DNA of 64,000 nucleotides. Origin: Physcomitrium patens (taxonomy: Eukaryota; Streptophyta; Bryopsida; Funariales; Funariaceae). The position numbers and the translations under genes are program-made. Positions 38,912 through 50,534 of this stretch are shown in pieces (position 1 is the stretch's first letter; each line of letters opens with the position of its first letter). The DNA lies in contig NC_037255.1 of the NCBI RefSeq assembly GCF_000002425.4, positions 10,000,436 to 10,064,435 of the forward strand, in the 5' to 3' direction. The notes under the pieces were generated by a model. It did not search any database. It was not told where the DNA came from and saw nothing but the letters and a program-made list of their open reading frames with translations.

Positions 38912-41900
38912 CTACGTGAGCTCATCACCTTCTTTGACAGCCTCCTCGCACCGTTTGTTATACTGGACTTGAAGATGCGGTTCCAGCTCTGTCAACAGAA
39001 TTTGATACTTGTCTTCACTTCTTCCAATAAAATCAGCCTGTACATTAGGTGTCTTATGATTAGGCATGAGATGAGGTGAATACTCAAGCACTAAAATAAA
39101 TATAAAAAAATAGAAACAAGCACCAATAGTGCCAAATTGTAACATAGTCAACCCCTGATGGATACGGGAATTAGTCAGACATGAAAACTCACAAGCATTG
39201 TTGGGGCTTCACTAGGCCCGAATATGTACAAAAACATTCGAAGCACGTTGAAGCTATTCTTGCCTATATCTGCCTGCACATGTAAATCGCTGCTGTAGTT
39301 TTCCATCTTACTATGAAAGTTTTCTTACATACTACCAGCATTAAACAGGAGCTGAGCACAACGTCCAGAAGTGGTACAAGGTAATGGGAACCACCTCATA
39401 GTCGTACCTGCGATACCAGAAATAAATGAGATCAAAGTTTTAGTAGGTACCCCAATGAAAGGAAGCTCATCCACCAGCACGAAATGTAATCAAGCAAAGC
39501 AGACTACAGATTCATGAAATTTCAAGGTCTGTTCATCAGGGATTGTTTGTGCAGTAATTGAATTCTCACTTACAAATCATCAGCCATCTCCACGAGAAGC
39601 TCCGAGATAGAAAGAAACTCAAAGTGCGCCTCATTGACCTGTTCAGTTTTAATAACCCATGTAACAATGACGTTCAAAACAGTTCAAAACATAACTCTGC
39701 ATGTGACACCTTTTGAACAAAGTAATCTGAAAGTTAAATATTAACTTGAACCAAAGTCAAGTAGGAATTTCAATGCCAAACACCTTGTCAGGATCTTAGA
39801 AGGTGAACCAAGACTCTGCACTGAAGGTAGAGTGCTAACCGGTTCATTGCGCAAACCATACATGAGAAGGTTTAGCACACGATAGTCAAATGACTTGAGG
39901 CGTAAAGCTTCCACAACATCATCAGCCTTAACCTGATAAAACCATAATATTACTTGAGAATGTACCCGCTTCCGATTATACAAGAAAATGAGCGTATTAA
40001 AGAAAACAATCAGCAATATTTACCAAAATTGGAACGAAGCCCAATAAGAGACGAAAGTCCTGCAGAACTTGCCTCTTCTTTAGCTGAAATCGCAGTACAA
40101 AGAATATGCTCCAAATGCCAATAATGAAGACCATTCATTAGCTCATCTTCAATCCTACACCCAATGCCTGCCTCATAGTCAGCTTCCATGAGTAGAGCTG
40201 ACACGGTTCATTCTTGTGCAACCACACAAATGCTACCTCTTCAGAAACAGAATACTGATTCCCGAGCAACGAATGTTCCTTCATTCTACTCTCCTATAAT
40301 TCGGGTTTCTATCGCCTTTGGTATCAAGTTGAAAAGCACATTGTAGTCGAAATGATTGTGATATAAAGCAGCATTAGTTAAAACATGATTCAAGCTGTTT
40401 ACCTCTTTGTTAGTAAATCATGTTCCTGCAGTACAACTCGCAATCCTGCGAATGGATCCTTTCCTAATCCACTTGCGAACTCACTTGAGACCTCGCATGA
40501 AGGTTTTGAGTCTCCCGTTAATGCTGAAAAACATAATTGATCTTCGTTCTGCTCATCTAGCTATGTATGCAACCAATGCCACAACAACCGTCTCCTCAAA
40601 TGATAATATTTGAAAGGTTCTGAGATTAATAAGGCTCTAGATACATTTCAAAAACCTATGCATGTCTAAGCCGAGGGTGATGCTTTAATTTCCACATGTT
40701 TCTGCCACCACGAGAAGTTCATCAACACATGAAGGGGACTTCCAATTTATCCCCATTGAACTCATCACCCAGGTCTAAGAGTATTAAAACCATTCTAGCC
40801 CCTTGCACGAAAAGAACCGCGTACAGGACAAACCTGATATATGTAGGACTCGACAAAGACAAGGAGCGGCAGGTAGCGAAAGACGTGAATGGGATTGTGC
40901 ACGTCCATGTTATGAAACATAAAGTACGACCTGCACTGTCACCAGCGACCCCATTATCACCTAGCACTCAGCCCAGCGGATTCAACATATTCAACCTTGT
41001 TGAACTGAGAAAAACTCCGTCAGCAAACTACAAACTTATTGAAGTATTTACTGGATTGTAGGTTTGTGTTCCAGCTTGAGCTTTATCACAAAACTACAAA
41101 ACCCTCGACCTGAGGCACGTGCATACATTACACATCACATAATTGGTGATCCTTAATGCGAGGAGTCACGATTTACTTACAAAATCTTCAAGTGTGGAGC
41201 GAGCCCTCTCCATGCTCTTAAAACTTATCAGGCAATTCACTACACCACCTTCGTATGATGCACTTCTGTGGTCTGGCGTCGTCAATGTTTTCTCTCTTAC
41301 AAATGGGCTCATCTCTGAATTCTTACTCCTTCGATGACCTTTACGATTACTTTTAGGCGGAGTCACATCCTCGATCTTGAGCTCATCTCCTGGGCTCCTG
41401 GGCGAGTTAGGTACTGATCTACTACCAGCAGCTGCACAGCAATTAACCCAATTGAAGCACATGATAATATCAAAGAAGTTAAGATGGCTCTTCATTATGA
41501 ACTGATTACCAGACACAGCATCTAGACATGAGAATAATAACACAATAGTTGGAATCAACTACAAAGATTCTGAGATCAAAGTAAAGCAATTTTGCAAGTG
41601 TCAGCGTGAACAAAGTAAAGCAGTATTCAAGTGCCAGGGGAGCATTCCGGTCACCAAATTGGTGAAAACCACAGGAAAACAAGAAAAGAAAAATAAATTA
41701 ACAAGGGAATCAACAAACCTGACGCATTCGCACATGCCATCTCATCAAACAAGGATGTCCTCATCATCTGCTATCACGGAATTGCTATTTTATTAATGAA
41801 AGGTATACACCTCCTTACAATCTCTATCTCCATCATTCCATAAACTGGGACCTCAGCTGGAAGAGTATCCCTGGCAGCTGGTGTAAAGAAGTTGACTCAT

Positions 41901-42535
41901 TTTGGCCAAGTTAATACCAAGAGCAGATGAGATGAGTAAAACAATGTTCTCGATTCAGTGAATAGCCAATCACCTTCGGAATTGCATGTACCAACACTCC
42001 ACATAGCTCCTCCATCTCGGCAGAATTCCCGGCCGATTCACCCTATGTCAGCAACACATACAACACAATCTCATTATAAATGGTAGGGAAGTTCCCAATC
42101 CTTATAATTCTACCTCCTTCCTACTGAATTCATAGCATCGTGCATTCATGAACGAATTCCTCTCCGCATCCACAGAGCTCCTACTGAAACACCCCTTTTA
42201 ACTCTAATATGGTAATCTTACACCCCGACCCCTTCCGAAGAGATCGTACTAAGTAAATTCAATTGTAACTAGGTTCCCAATGCTCAATGCAGATATCATC
42301 AAAGCAAGTGACTCCAAATCCTTCACCATCGAACACTTTTGCACCATATAGGGGTGTGTGCATCAAGATTGCTTCGCCAAACGCACTTGAAACACGATCT
42401 CGAGGATCCACTCACCAGCAGCAGGAGAAAATCAGCGAGAAATCGGTTGGAAGGGCTGTGGGTAGTGATGATATCATGGGTATGAAGAAGCCGAAGGTGG
42501 GCATGAACTGCTTGCAAACGCTCCAGTGCCTCCAT
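38912..42535 (-). CDS. Conserved-looking plant protein of unknown function, 13 exons, 413 residues
   Basis: Hand model: 42535-42416, 42042-41974, 41851-41819 (tentative), 41767-41719, 41431-41181, 40935-40834, 40560-40403, 40154-40073, 39932-39840, 39638-39574, 39407-39395, 39273-39193, 39037-38912. All junctions use AG acceptors; all donors are GT except GC after 40073. Phases match at every junction and the sum is 414 codons including the stop. The first exon gives a Leu/His-rich segment ending NRFLADFLLLL at a GTGAGT donor. The middle is a Ser/Pro/Lys-rich linker, and the second half looks helical (YFMFHNMDVHNPIHVFRYLP, YWHLEHILCTAIS, LKSFDYRVLNLLMYGLR, FNVLRMFLYIFG). DDLYDYE at residues 339-345 is an acidic motif. 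No signal peptide or membrane segment is clear. I have the impression of similar uncharacterised proteins in seed plants but cannot verify this. No function is assigned. Confidence 0.75.
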
Positions 42536-44480
42536 TGCTGATGCTGGATCTATGTCGCTCTCCCTCTCTCACTCTCTCAATCTCCTTCGTTCTCATCTAA
42601 TCTCCTATCACAGCTACTCCAATTAATACCAAACTCTTCCGACAATTCAAACTCTCTACACACAACCGTTCAGTCGACGGGCGCAGATGTGCGTATCCGC
42701 CATTCCCATCTCGCCGAACCAAAGGCAAATTATCATATTCAACTGGAATGCTAAAAAAAAGATCTAGATGCTCACATCTGCCCTGTCATGGACACCAATG
42801 CAAATGTTCCACCCTTTGTTGGGCATTCATCTCTACTTCATCGACTTGAGCACAACTTTCATTCGCCGCTGCAAAATCCACACATAATTTGCCGTTCTTA
42901 TGTAAAAAAAAAATAGTGACGTTCATGCATGCATGGATCTTATCACTGTTGGGGGTACATGGAATAAGCTCTGAACTCATAAAGTGAGCGTGTTTTTGAC
43001 TTGAGGGTTCGGGTTTAATGGTACAACCACAGCTATGCCGTTGACTGCTTCAAGACACACAGCCTATATGGGGTTCAACTTCCAAACTAACTTGAATGTA
43101 CTGCTGAACATGCTCCTCTAGATGCAGGGAGAGAGACAGAGAGTGTGTGTGTGAGATTCTGTCAGTGTGAGAAAACAAAACAATACCCCTTCAAAAGCTA
43201 CAGAGGTATTGCAGTCCTAAGCAGAGAGCCATTTGGATTAGCTTCTCCTCTGGATGAGTATAACCCACAAAGCCACAAAGTCATGCTGCCAGAGCAGTAA
43301 CTTTCTTTTGTCCTCACTGGATACTAACTTGGGGGTGGGCTCACAAGGATATTAATTTCAATAACACTACTTCAGTGTTTGTCTGGTTTTTTAAAAACAA
43401 GGGAAAGGCGCAACGAGGAGGAGGAAAGAAAGGGATTGGTGCCGTTTATATGACCAAATCATTTCACTCTGTAGAGAACTACTCATTGATGCTGCAACTC
43501 TCAAACACATCTCCAAAAACTAGTTTGAAACCGAGATGATTTGATCCCACTACTTTAGAAACTAAGTAGTTTATGATGGGGGGAGGAGGGGACCCAATTC
43601 TATGAACAACTTTATTATTATTGTTGTTGTTGTTATTATTATTGTTATTTTCCTGTTGAAGCAGTGGTAATTAAAATCAAATCGGAAATTGATCTCTGCC
43701 TACAGTACTATTCCTACTCCTCCTGCTGTAACTAATACTATCATTATTCTCAGTGAAGCTGATAAACCAGGTTCCTTGTTCCCAGCACACAACTGCTCCA
43801 CGTCATGATTCCTCTCTCACGATACAAAAATGTATGTTTCAGCGCAAGATTTAACAAATAAAAATAAAAATAAAAATGTCGTGCTTATTCATGCAAGCCA
43901 CCTGATCTCAAAGCAAACATGCTGGAAAATGACCTTCCAGTAGCAGATCTGATAACACAGAATATAAATATACACATACAGATACACACAAGCACACACA
44001 AGCACACACATCTAATTGTAGGTTCTAGTGTACAATATTATGTCGTTCTCTGTATCTACACCCTTTTTTATTTTGAGGGAAAGTAATTTTAATTCTTGTT
44101 CATATCCTTGATGGCATTGGTGGACAAGCGCTGACACCAACAAGCAGGAGCACAAACAAACTCTGCCATGTCAGTTGGCCCAGTGCATCAGTTCCACTAC
44201 CCCCTCCCCCACCCCACCCACCTCTACAGCTTTACTGCCAGCTCAGATATAATACATATATGGATAGGGAATTGTTAAATTGACCCATGCATTTATTAAA
44301 TCAACCTACCCATCATCATTGGTTGCAAAGCCAACTATTTTTTCATTGGTTTTCAACTAATACAAATCCAGCAATAGAGATTTTTTTTGATGAAAGTTAG
44401 AATGGATGGGTCGATTTAGTAAATGCTTGGTTCAATATAACAATTCTCTCTCTATATATATAGAAAAAATCTTTAAATTT
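42536..44480. other. Upstream region of the unknown gene; low-complexity tracts, no supported CDS
   Basis: Holds a CT-rich stretch just upstream of the start codon (42556-42600, consistent with a plant 5' UTR/promoter), GA/GT-rich repeats near 43132-43160, a (TTA/TTG)n tract at 43608-43652 and a CA-rich stretch at 43970-44010. A 64-codon minus-strand frame at 42786-42980 has no support. From about 44,230 the composition turns AT-rich. Confidence 0.4.
43608..43652. repeat. Trinucleotide (ATT/GTT)n tract
   Basis: Interrupted TTATTA...GTTGTTGTT...ATTATT tract. Confidence 0.85.
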
Positions 44481-44528
44481 TTTTGGTTTGCTTGTATAAA
44501 AATGAAGAGCAACCAAAAACTGATTGTT

Positions 44529-44551
44529 ATATATATATATATATATATATA
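44529..44551. repeat. (TA)n microsatellite
   Basis: Alternating T/A run at the edge of the AT-rich TE block. Confidence 0.9.
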
Positions 44552-45050
44552 GTAGCAGAATTATTGCATTATTTCGAATTACTTGGATATTGTCTCATTT
44601 ACCATATTAAAAATAATAAGCTAAATTTAATGCATATACATTGCAAAACTCTATACATTACAAATAATTAAGAATTTGCTTCACAGCCATGAAGCAACTT
44701 GTGTAAAACTAGGAGCACAATCTTATTCAATGCAATGGTCTTAAGGTAATATAACCTCATTATGTAATGTCCATTTGGTAGTATTAACAATTTATCATTC
44801 ATTATCTATGGTGATTTTATAGTTTCACAAATTTATTTTAATATTTTTTCTTGTTTAAAAAGTGGCAAGCTTGAAATATTATTTTAAAATACTAATGAAT
44901 AATAATTAATCCACATGATGCTTTATTGTGTAAATTTTTTAATATATATATGTGTATGTATAATCTTATTGTCTTTGATGTATTATAATTTATCATTCAT
45001 AATTTATAAATATATTATTATTATAATTTTAGACTTTTATTTGTACATAT

Positions 45051-45433
45051 TATTAAAATATATAAATAAATGTGAAAATATAATAAATAACATTATAGAA
45101 GATATTATTTTAGGTAAATTGCTATTGGTGAAAGGGTTGGCTCTTGGTATGTAAGAAGGCCAAGAGATAAAGTAGATGAATAGACCAAGGATCTTAAGAG
45201 TATAAAAAATATGCTTAAGGTATATTTTTATAGTAGATAAGATAATAATAGATAGTCTCGGTAGAATGTTGGATAGATGTATTCATCAAAAGATGGAAGT
45301 TGTCTATTAGGACAATAACCAGCACTTATAAATAATGGATATTGGAAGTGAGAGATATCTTACTCCATACTCTCTTTGTATGCAATCTTACTGATGCTAA
45401 GTATTGTGACTTCATAATACTTGTTCTTCAATA
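45051..45433 (+). repeat. 5' LTR of the copia element
   Basis: 383 bases; aligns end to end with 50152-50534. Starts TATTAAAATATATAA where the 3' LTR has TGTTAAAGTATATAA, so the terminal TG has decayed to TA. Ends directly before the primer-binding site. Confidence 0.9.
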
Positions 45434-45445
45434 GGTTATGAGCCC
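45434..45445 (+). other. Primer-binding site, initiator tRNA-Met anticodon arm type
   Basis: GGTTATGAGCCC directly follows the 5' LTR. It is complementary to the anticodon stem-loop of initiator tRNA-Met (GGGCUCAUAACC), not to the 3' acceptor end that most plant LTR elements use. Half-tRNA priming of this kind is known from Drosophila copia and yeast Ty5. Confidence 0.7.
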
Positions 45446-46012
45446 ATTCATTTTTAGTTGTGAATTTTGAAGTTCTTTAAAGTCTTACTTGTTGTAAGCA
45501 GTAGAACTTTAGGTTGTTGCTGATGTTAAGAATTGGTATCATCTAACTCTATTATTGCATCTAGTTGTTGATGTAGTTTTGATCTTACTTGTTATTAAGT
45601 GTATTAATAGTTTTGGAGATTGTTACATACCTTAAAAATAATGTTTTAAACACTAGTATTGTGTTTCTTTGCTGATTTACATCATTTGTGATCTAAAATT
45701 GTGGTTTTATATAGTAAACTACTTTTGAGATCCTCTTATAGTAATAAGAAGTGTTTTATGAGATTAGAAGTATTTTATGAAAGAAGAGGGATGATTGAGG
45801 AGTAGCAAAGCTTATAGAAGATGTTTAAATAGAATATAAGACTTATAAAAAGTCCTATAAGTGAAGTTGAGAGTGATTTAAGAGTGATATTACTTATTCA
45901 CTTACAAAGAAGGTATTCTCAGTTTTTGAAGGCACCAACATCTTCTTGTTGATTTTGAAATTTCTTTCTTCTCTTTTTCTTGATTTTCTTTGATACATCT
46001 CTTTTTTAGATA

Positions 46013-46775
46013 TGGCTTGAAGTAAAAGTGAAGGTTTGAGAGTGATTGAGAAGTTTAGGGGTTACAACTTCTATCATTGGAAGAAAAGATTGGAGCTTTT
46101 GTTGGATTTATTGGACCTTTAGGACATTGTAGATAAAAATGAAGAAACTCTAAGTGACAATATTGATGTCAAGATGAAGAAGGAGTACAAACATTGTGAA
46201 AAGAAGACTTTTGGCATGATTGCATCAAATTTGGATGATGCCAATTCTTCACATATAATTGCTTGCAATAGATTAGCATAAGTATAGAAGACTTTTTACA
46301 ACATCTATGTGAATAAAAACCTTGCCAATATTCTCTAGACAAAGAGGAAGTTTTTAACAGTAAAGATTGAAGAAGAAAATGACCTCATAGGTCATGTCAA
46401 TAAGGTAAAAGCACTTGCAAATAACTAGAACTTGTTGACAAGTTAATTAATAATAAAGATATTGTGTTGAGATTGCTCGTGAGCATTTCTGAGTCCTACA
46501 ACTATCTCATTAAGGCATTAGAATCTATCAACATTAAGGAGCTTATTATGAATTATGTCACGTCAAAGCTTGCCTATGAAGTGAGTAAGAGAAAAGAAAA
46601 GAAGCTTCAAAGTGATGATTCAACTTTATTTTTAAGACAAGGCAAAAGTAACTATTGTCATCAATGTAATAATTTAAAATATAACATGAGAAATTACTAT
46701 ATTTATAAAAAATCAAATCACTTTGCTATGAATTGCTACAAAACCAAGAAAAGAGATAAAAAAAAATACAAATAA
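46013..46775 (+). pseudogene. copia gag remnant with degenerate zinc knuckles
   Basis: Starts ATGGCTTGAAG with a TGA at codon 3. The UBN2-type Gag pattern is recognisable (EKFRGYNFYHWKKRLELLL; later EENDLIGHVNKVKALAN). Stops at Trp/Gln-like positions and a frame change near 46440 break it. The last part (46464-46775) stays open for 103 codons and holds overlapping CCHC motifs in which several metal ligands read Tyr (for example YYIYKKSNHFAMNC). Confidence 0.85.
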
Positions 46776-47239
46776 TGCTTGTGATAACTTTGATAGAGAT
46801 GATTATGCTTTTATAGTAAGTGAAGTAGCCTCCATGGTTGCTATGTCTAAGTGGATTATAAATTTGGGTGCTACTAAGTACATGATACTATACAAGTATT
46901 CATTTGACACTTATGAAGAAATTTTAGTAACCAAAGTTTGGTTGAGAGACAATAGCATAGTATAAGTCATTAGAATTGGATCGATTATTGTAGAAATTGT
47001 TTTGAAGAACCAAATCAAGAGGATTAGATTGAACGAAGTCTTACATGTGCCAAAGATGAAGAAGAACCTCTTTTTGGTCAACAAACTTATATCATATGGT
47101 TGTAAGATTTAATTTGCTAAGAATGGATATTTTGTGAAGATATTGAGTGAACAACATATTTTCAAAGGCCTTAGACATGGCAACATCTACTTTGTTAATT
47201 ATAAGAAGGTAAATAGAATAGAAGTGGCAACATTTTCTC

Positions 47240-48400
47240 ATTTTCTACAAGATCAAGATAAGTTTGGAATTTGGCATGAACAACTTGGTCATTTGAATGC
47301 CAAAGGCATGAACGATCTCCAATCTATGGTAAGTCGCTTGGATCTTTGTAAATTCAGCCATAATACCTTGATACTTGCTTGTAAATGATGTACATAAGGC
47401 AAACAACAAAAGGCTTTATTTCCAAGAAGAGTTGCAACATGTGTAAGTAAATTTTTGGAAATTATGTATTTTGATGTTTGTCGACCAATGAAGACACCAT
47501 CAATTGGAGGAGCAAGATAATTTGTCACATTTATTGTTAATTTTTTAAGAAAAGTATGGATTTACATCATTGAAGTCAAGACTAAATGTTTCTTAAGGTT
47601 TAAGGAGTTTAAAGCTCTTATAGAGAAACAACGTGAGTGCAAGTTCAAAGTGTTGTGCACGGATAATGGAAGTGAGTACATATCAAAATATTTTGATGAA
47701 TTCTTAAAGATTCGAGGTGTTGTAAGACAATCATCTACTCCCTATATTCTATAATAAAATGGAGTTGTTGAAAGAACAAATCATACTATTATGGAGATGG
47801 CAAAGAGTATACTTCATGCACAAAACCTTGGGCATGAATATTGGGCAGAAGCAGTGGTAAATGTAGTGGATACAAGGAATAGGTGCCTAATAAGTGCACT
47901 TACATCAATGACTTCATAAGAAGCTTAAAGTAATAAGACATCTTCTATTTCATACATGAATTTTTTTGGATGCATTGCCTATGTAAAGGTACTAGATTGT
48001 ATGAGGTCCAAACTTGATGCAAAAAGTATAAAATGTGTATTTTTTGGATATTATAAAGATATGAAGGCATATAGGCTAATATGTTTAGAAACTAAGAAGA
48101 TCATCAAGAATTGTGATGTAGAGTTTTTGGAGTATAAGAGTGCTTATGAAGACTCAGAGATGTGTCTAAGTGAGAGTAATGGTATATTTGTAAACACAAC
48201 TTTAATTTCAATAAAAGAAAAAGAAGATGATGATAACATTGATGATGGTGGAAATTCAAATCAAGATGAAGAATCAAAGAAAGTAGAATATAGTGTGCTT
48301 ATAATTGCTAAAACCAATAATGAATACTATCAAGATGTTAAAGATGATGCTGATGATGATGATGATGATGATGATGAGTACCAACCTTTGAATGTGAAAA
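47240..48400 (+). pseudogene. copia integrase remnant
   Basis: Zinc-binding segment FGIWHEQLGHLNAKGM, then a core domain with catalytic-type residues still visible: Asp in MYFDVCRPM, Asp in CTDNGSEY, Glu in NGVVERTNHT. The C-terminal part (47956-48405) has the usual YVKVLDCMRSKLDAKS / CVFFGYYKDMKAYRL pattern and ends in a poly-Asp stretch. Several stops interrupt the frame before 47956. Confidence 0.9.
48348..48376 (+). repeat. (GAT)n trinucleotide run coding poly-Asp
   Basis: Run of GAT codons in the spacer between integrase and reverse transcriptase of the copia element. Confidence 0.85.
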
Positions 48401-48659
48401 AATAAGTTTTAAGAGAGAAGAAGCTTACAAGAAACCTAAGAATAAAAGAAGGTTAAGCTTCATCAAGTGAAAGGAGATATCTTTTGAGAAATAAAAAATA
48501 ACTTGGTGCATAGTAGAAGAATCACATCTTTCTTCAAGCAAGTGAAGAACATGCCAATGTTATATTTCTTGCTGATCCATTGAGTTTGTATAATGCAATG
48601 AAATCCACAAATGCTATGAAGTAGAAGAATACGATAGAAGAAGAGTACAAATCACTCAT

Positions 48660-49590
48660 GGACAATGGAACATGAAAATTGACTCAACTTCTACCAAATT
48701 GATCTTTAATTGGTTGTAAGTGGGTATTTAGAACCAAAAAAAAATGCAATGGAAAATATTATAAGATACAAGTCTAGATTAATTTCCGAAGACTACTCAC
48801 AAGTTTTTGCTATTGATTTCAATGAAACATTTGCTCTCGTGGTGAAATTCACTACCATTAAAACTATTGTTGCAATTGGGGCAGTAATGGACTTTGAAAT
48901 ACATCAAATAGATGTGAAGACGGCTTTCTTAAATGGAAAGCTAAAAGAAGACATCTACATGGATCAACCACAAGGATTTGTAGAAGAAGAGAAAGAATAT
49001 CTTATTTTTAAGTTGAAAAAAACTTTGTATGAACTTAAGCAATTTCTAAGGGCATGATATCAACATATTAATATATTCTTTGTAAATAAAGGATTTTTAA
49101 GGGGTGAATTTGATCATTCTTTACATGTGATGGAATCAAGTGAATTCATATTGATTGTCATCCTCTATGTTGATGATTTGATCATCTTAACCAATATTAT
49201 AAAGATGATGGATTGATTGAAGGCAAAATTAAAAAAGGAGCATAAGATGAGTGTTTTGGAAGAGCTTGACTATTGTTTAAAAGTGGAGTTTGTGAGAGAT
49301 CATACTAAAAAGACCATTACAATGAGCCAAAGCAAGTACATTGAAGAAGTATTGAAATGATTTAATATGGAAGAGTTTAAGCCTATTGGAACACCTTTGG
49401 AGGCTAATTTAAAGTTGATGAAGCTCACAGATGAAGAATTTTCTAAAGTTGAAGATCAAATACAAGGTGTTCTATACAAAGAAACAATAGGTTCATTTAT
49501 GTATGCAATGGTTGACACAAGGGTAGATCTTGCATATATAGTAAGTGTTGTGAATCAATACATGTCAAAGGCTGGACCAATCCATTGAGT
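48660..49590 (+). pseudogene. copia reverse transcriptase remnant
   Basis: Conserved blocks in order: IGCKWVFRTK, then after a shift FTTIKTIVAIGAVMDFEIHQ, IDVKTAFLNGKLKEDIYM, PQGFV, LKKTLYELKQ, and the catalytic LYVDDLIILT. Stops after 49057 and within 49100-49366 break the frame. 49367-49588 has the connection region up to VDTRVDLAYIVSVVNQYMS. Confidence 0.92.
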
Positions 49591-50140
49591 AACCATAAAA
49601 AGGATCATGAAATACTTAAAAGGCACTTTATATCTCAAATTAAATTTTAGAGGTGATAACATTAGTTTCTATGATTATTGTGATGTGGATTGGACTAAAG
49701 ATATAAATGATAGAAGATCAACAACAAAATATGTATTCTTTGTTGGAGTAGAAGCTATCTCATGGAATTACAAGAAATAACTAATAATTGTAAGATCAAG
49801 AATAGAAGCAGAATACATGGCAACAAGCCATAGTACAATGGACACAATATGGCTTAGACAACTTCTAGAGGACATTAGAGTATTGCAAAGGAAAGCAACT
49901 CCAATGGAGTGTGATAATCAAGGATGTTTTTTATTTACAAAGAATTAAAAGCATCATTCAAGGACCAAGCACATTAATATTTAATATTACTTCATAAAAG
50001 AGAAGATTGAAATGGAAGTGATTGATATGAAGTATTGTACAACAGTAGACATGTTTGGTGATTTGTTGACAAAGACACTAGTAAAGAATAGACATTATAT
50101 GTTGACAAAGGTATTAGGATTAAAAATCTTTGACTAATAG
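49591..50140 (+). pseudogene. copia RNase H remnant and 3' end
   Basis: Motifs YCDVDWTKDINDRRSTTKYVF, VEAISWNYKK, RIEAEYMATSH, DNQGCF and DLLTKTL mark the RNase H domain and polyprotein end. It is broken by stops such as the TAA after WNYKK. A weak purine-rich tract (AAAGTGAAAG) lies just before the 3' LTR. Confidence 0.9.
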
Positions 50141-50151
50141 CAAAGTGAAAG

Positions 50152-50534
50152 TGTTAAAGTATATAAGTAAATATGAAAGTAGAATAAGTAACATTGTAGA
50201 GGATATTATTTTAGATAAGTTGCTATTAGTTAAAAGGTTACCTCTTGATATATAAAAAGGCCAAGAGATAAAATAGATGAATGAATCAAGGAGCTTACGA
50301 GTATAGAAAATATACTAAAGACATATTTTTATAGTAGTTAAGATAATAATGGATAGTCTCAATAGAATGTTGGATAGATATATTCATCAAAGGATAGAAA
50401 TTGTTGATTAGGGTAGCAATCACGACCTATGAGTAATAAGTGTTGGAAGTGAGAGATATCTTAATCCATACTCTCTTTGTATACAAACTTATTGATGTTA
50501 AGTGTTGTAACTTCATAGTGCTTATTCTTTAATA
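50152..50534 (+). repeat. 3' LTR of the copia element
   Basis: Begins TGTTAAAGTATATAAG, the same length as the 5' LTR. Shared segments include GAGAGATATCTTA and CCATACTCTCTTTGTAT. Confidence 0.9.

Larger units (their letters stand above)
45051..50534 (+). mobile_element. Ty1/copia LTR retrotransposon, nearly full length, decayed
   Basis: Two 383-base direct LTRs bound about 4.7 kb of internal sequence with the copia domain order Gag, integrase, reverse transcriptase, RNase H. The LTRs are roughly four-fifths identical by eye, mostly differing by transitions, so the insertion is old. The coding region is interrupted by many stops and shifts and cannot make a functional polyprotein. A possible target-site duplication is TACAT (45044-45048 and 50535-50539), but its 5' copy lies two bases from the inferred LTR start, so this is uncertain. 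The element sits between two gene islands. Confidence 0.95.

Noticed and set aside
41764..41767. ATG pair at 41767/41764 as the start of the unknown gene
   Set aside because: The in-frame stops just upstream are part of a splice acceptor (GTGATAGCAG); further in-phase exons lead to an ATG at 42535.
43130..43165. GA/GT repeats and CA-rich tracts as CRISPR-like or regulatory arrays
   Set aside because: Simple-sequence tracts without spacers or unit structure in a eukaryotic genome.
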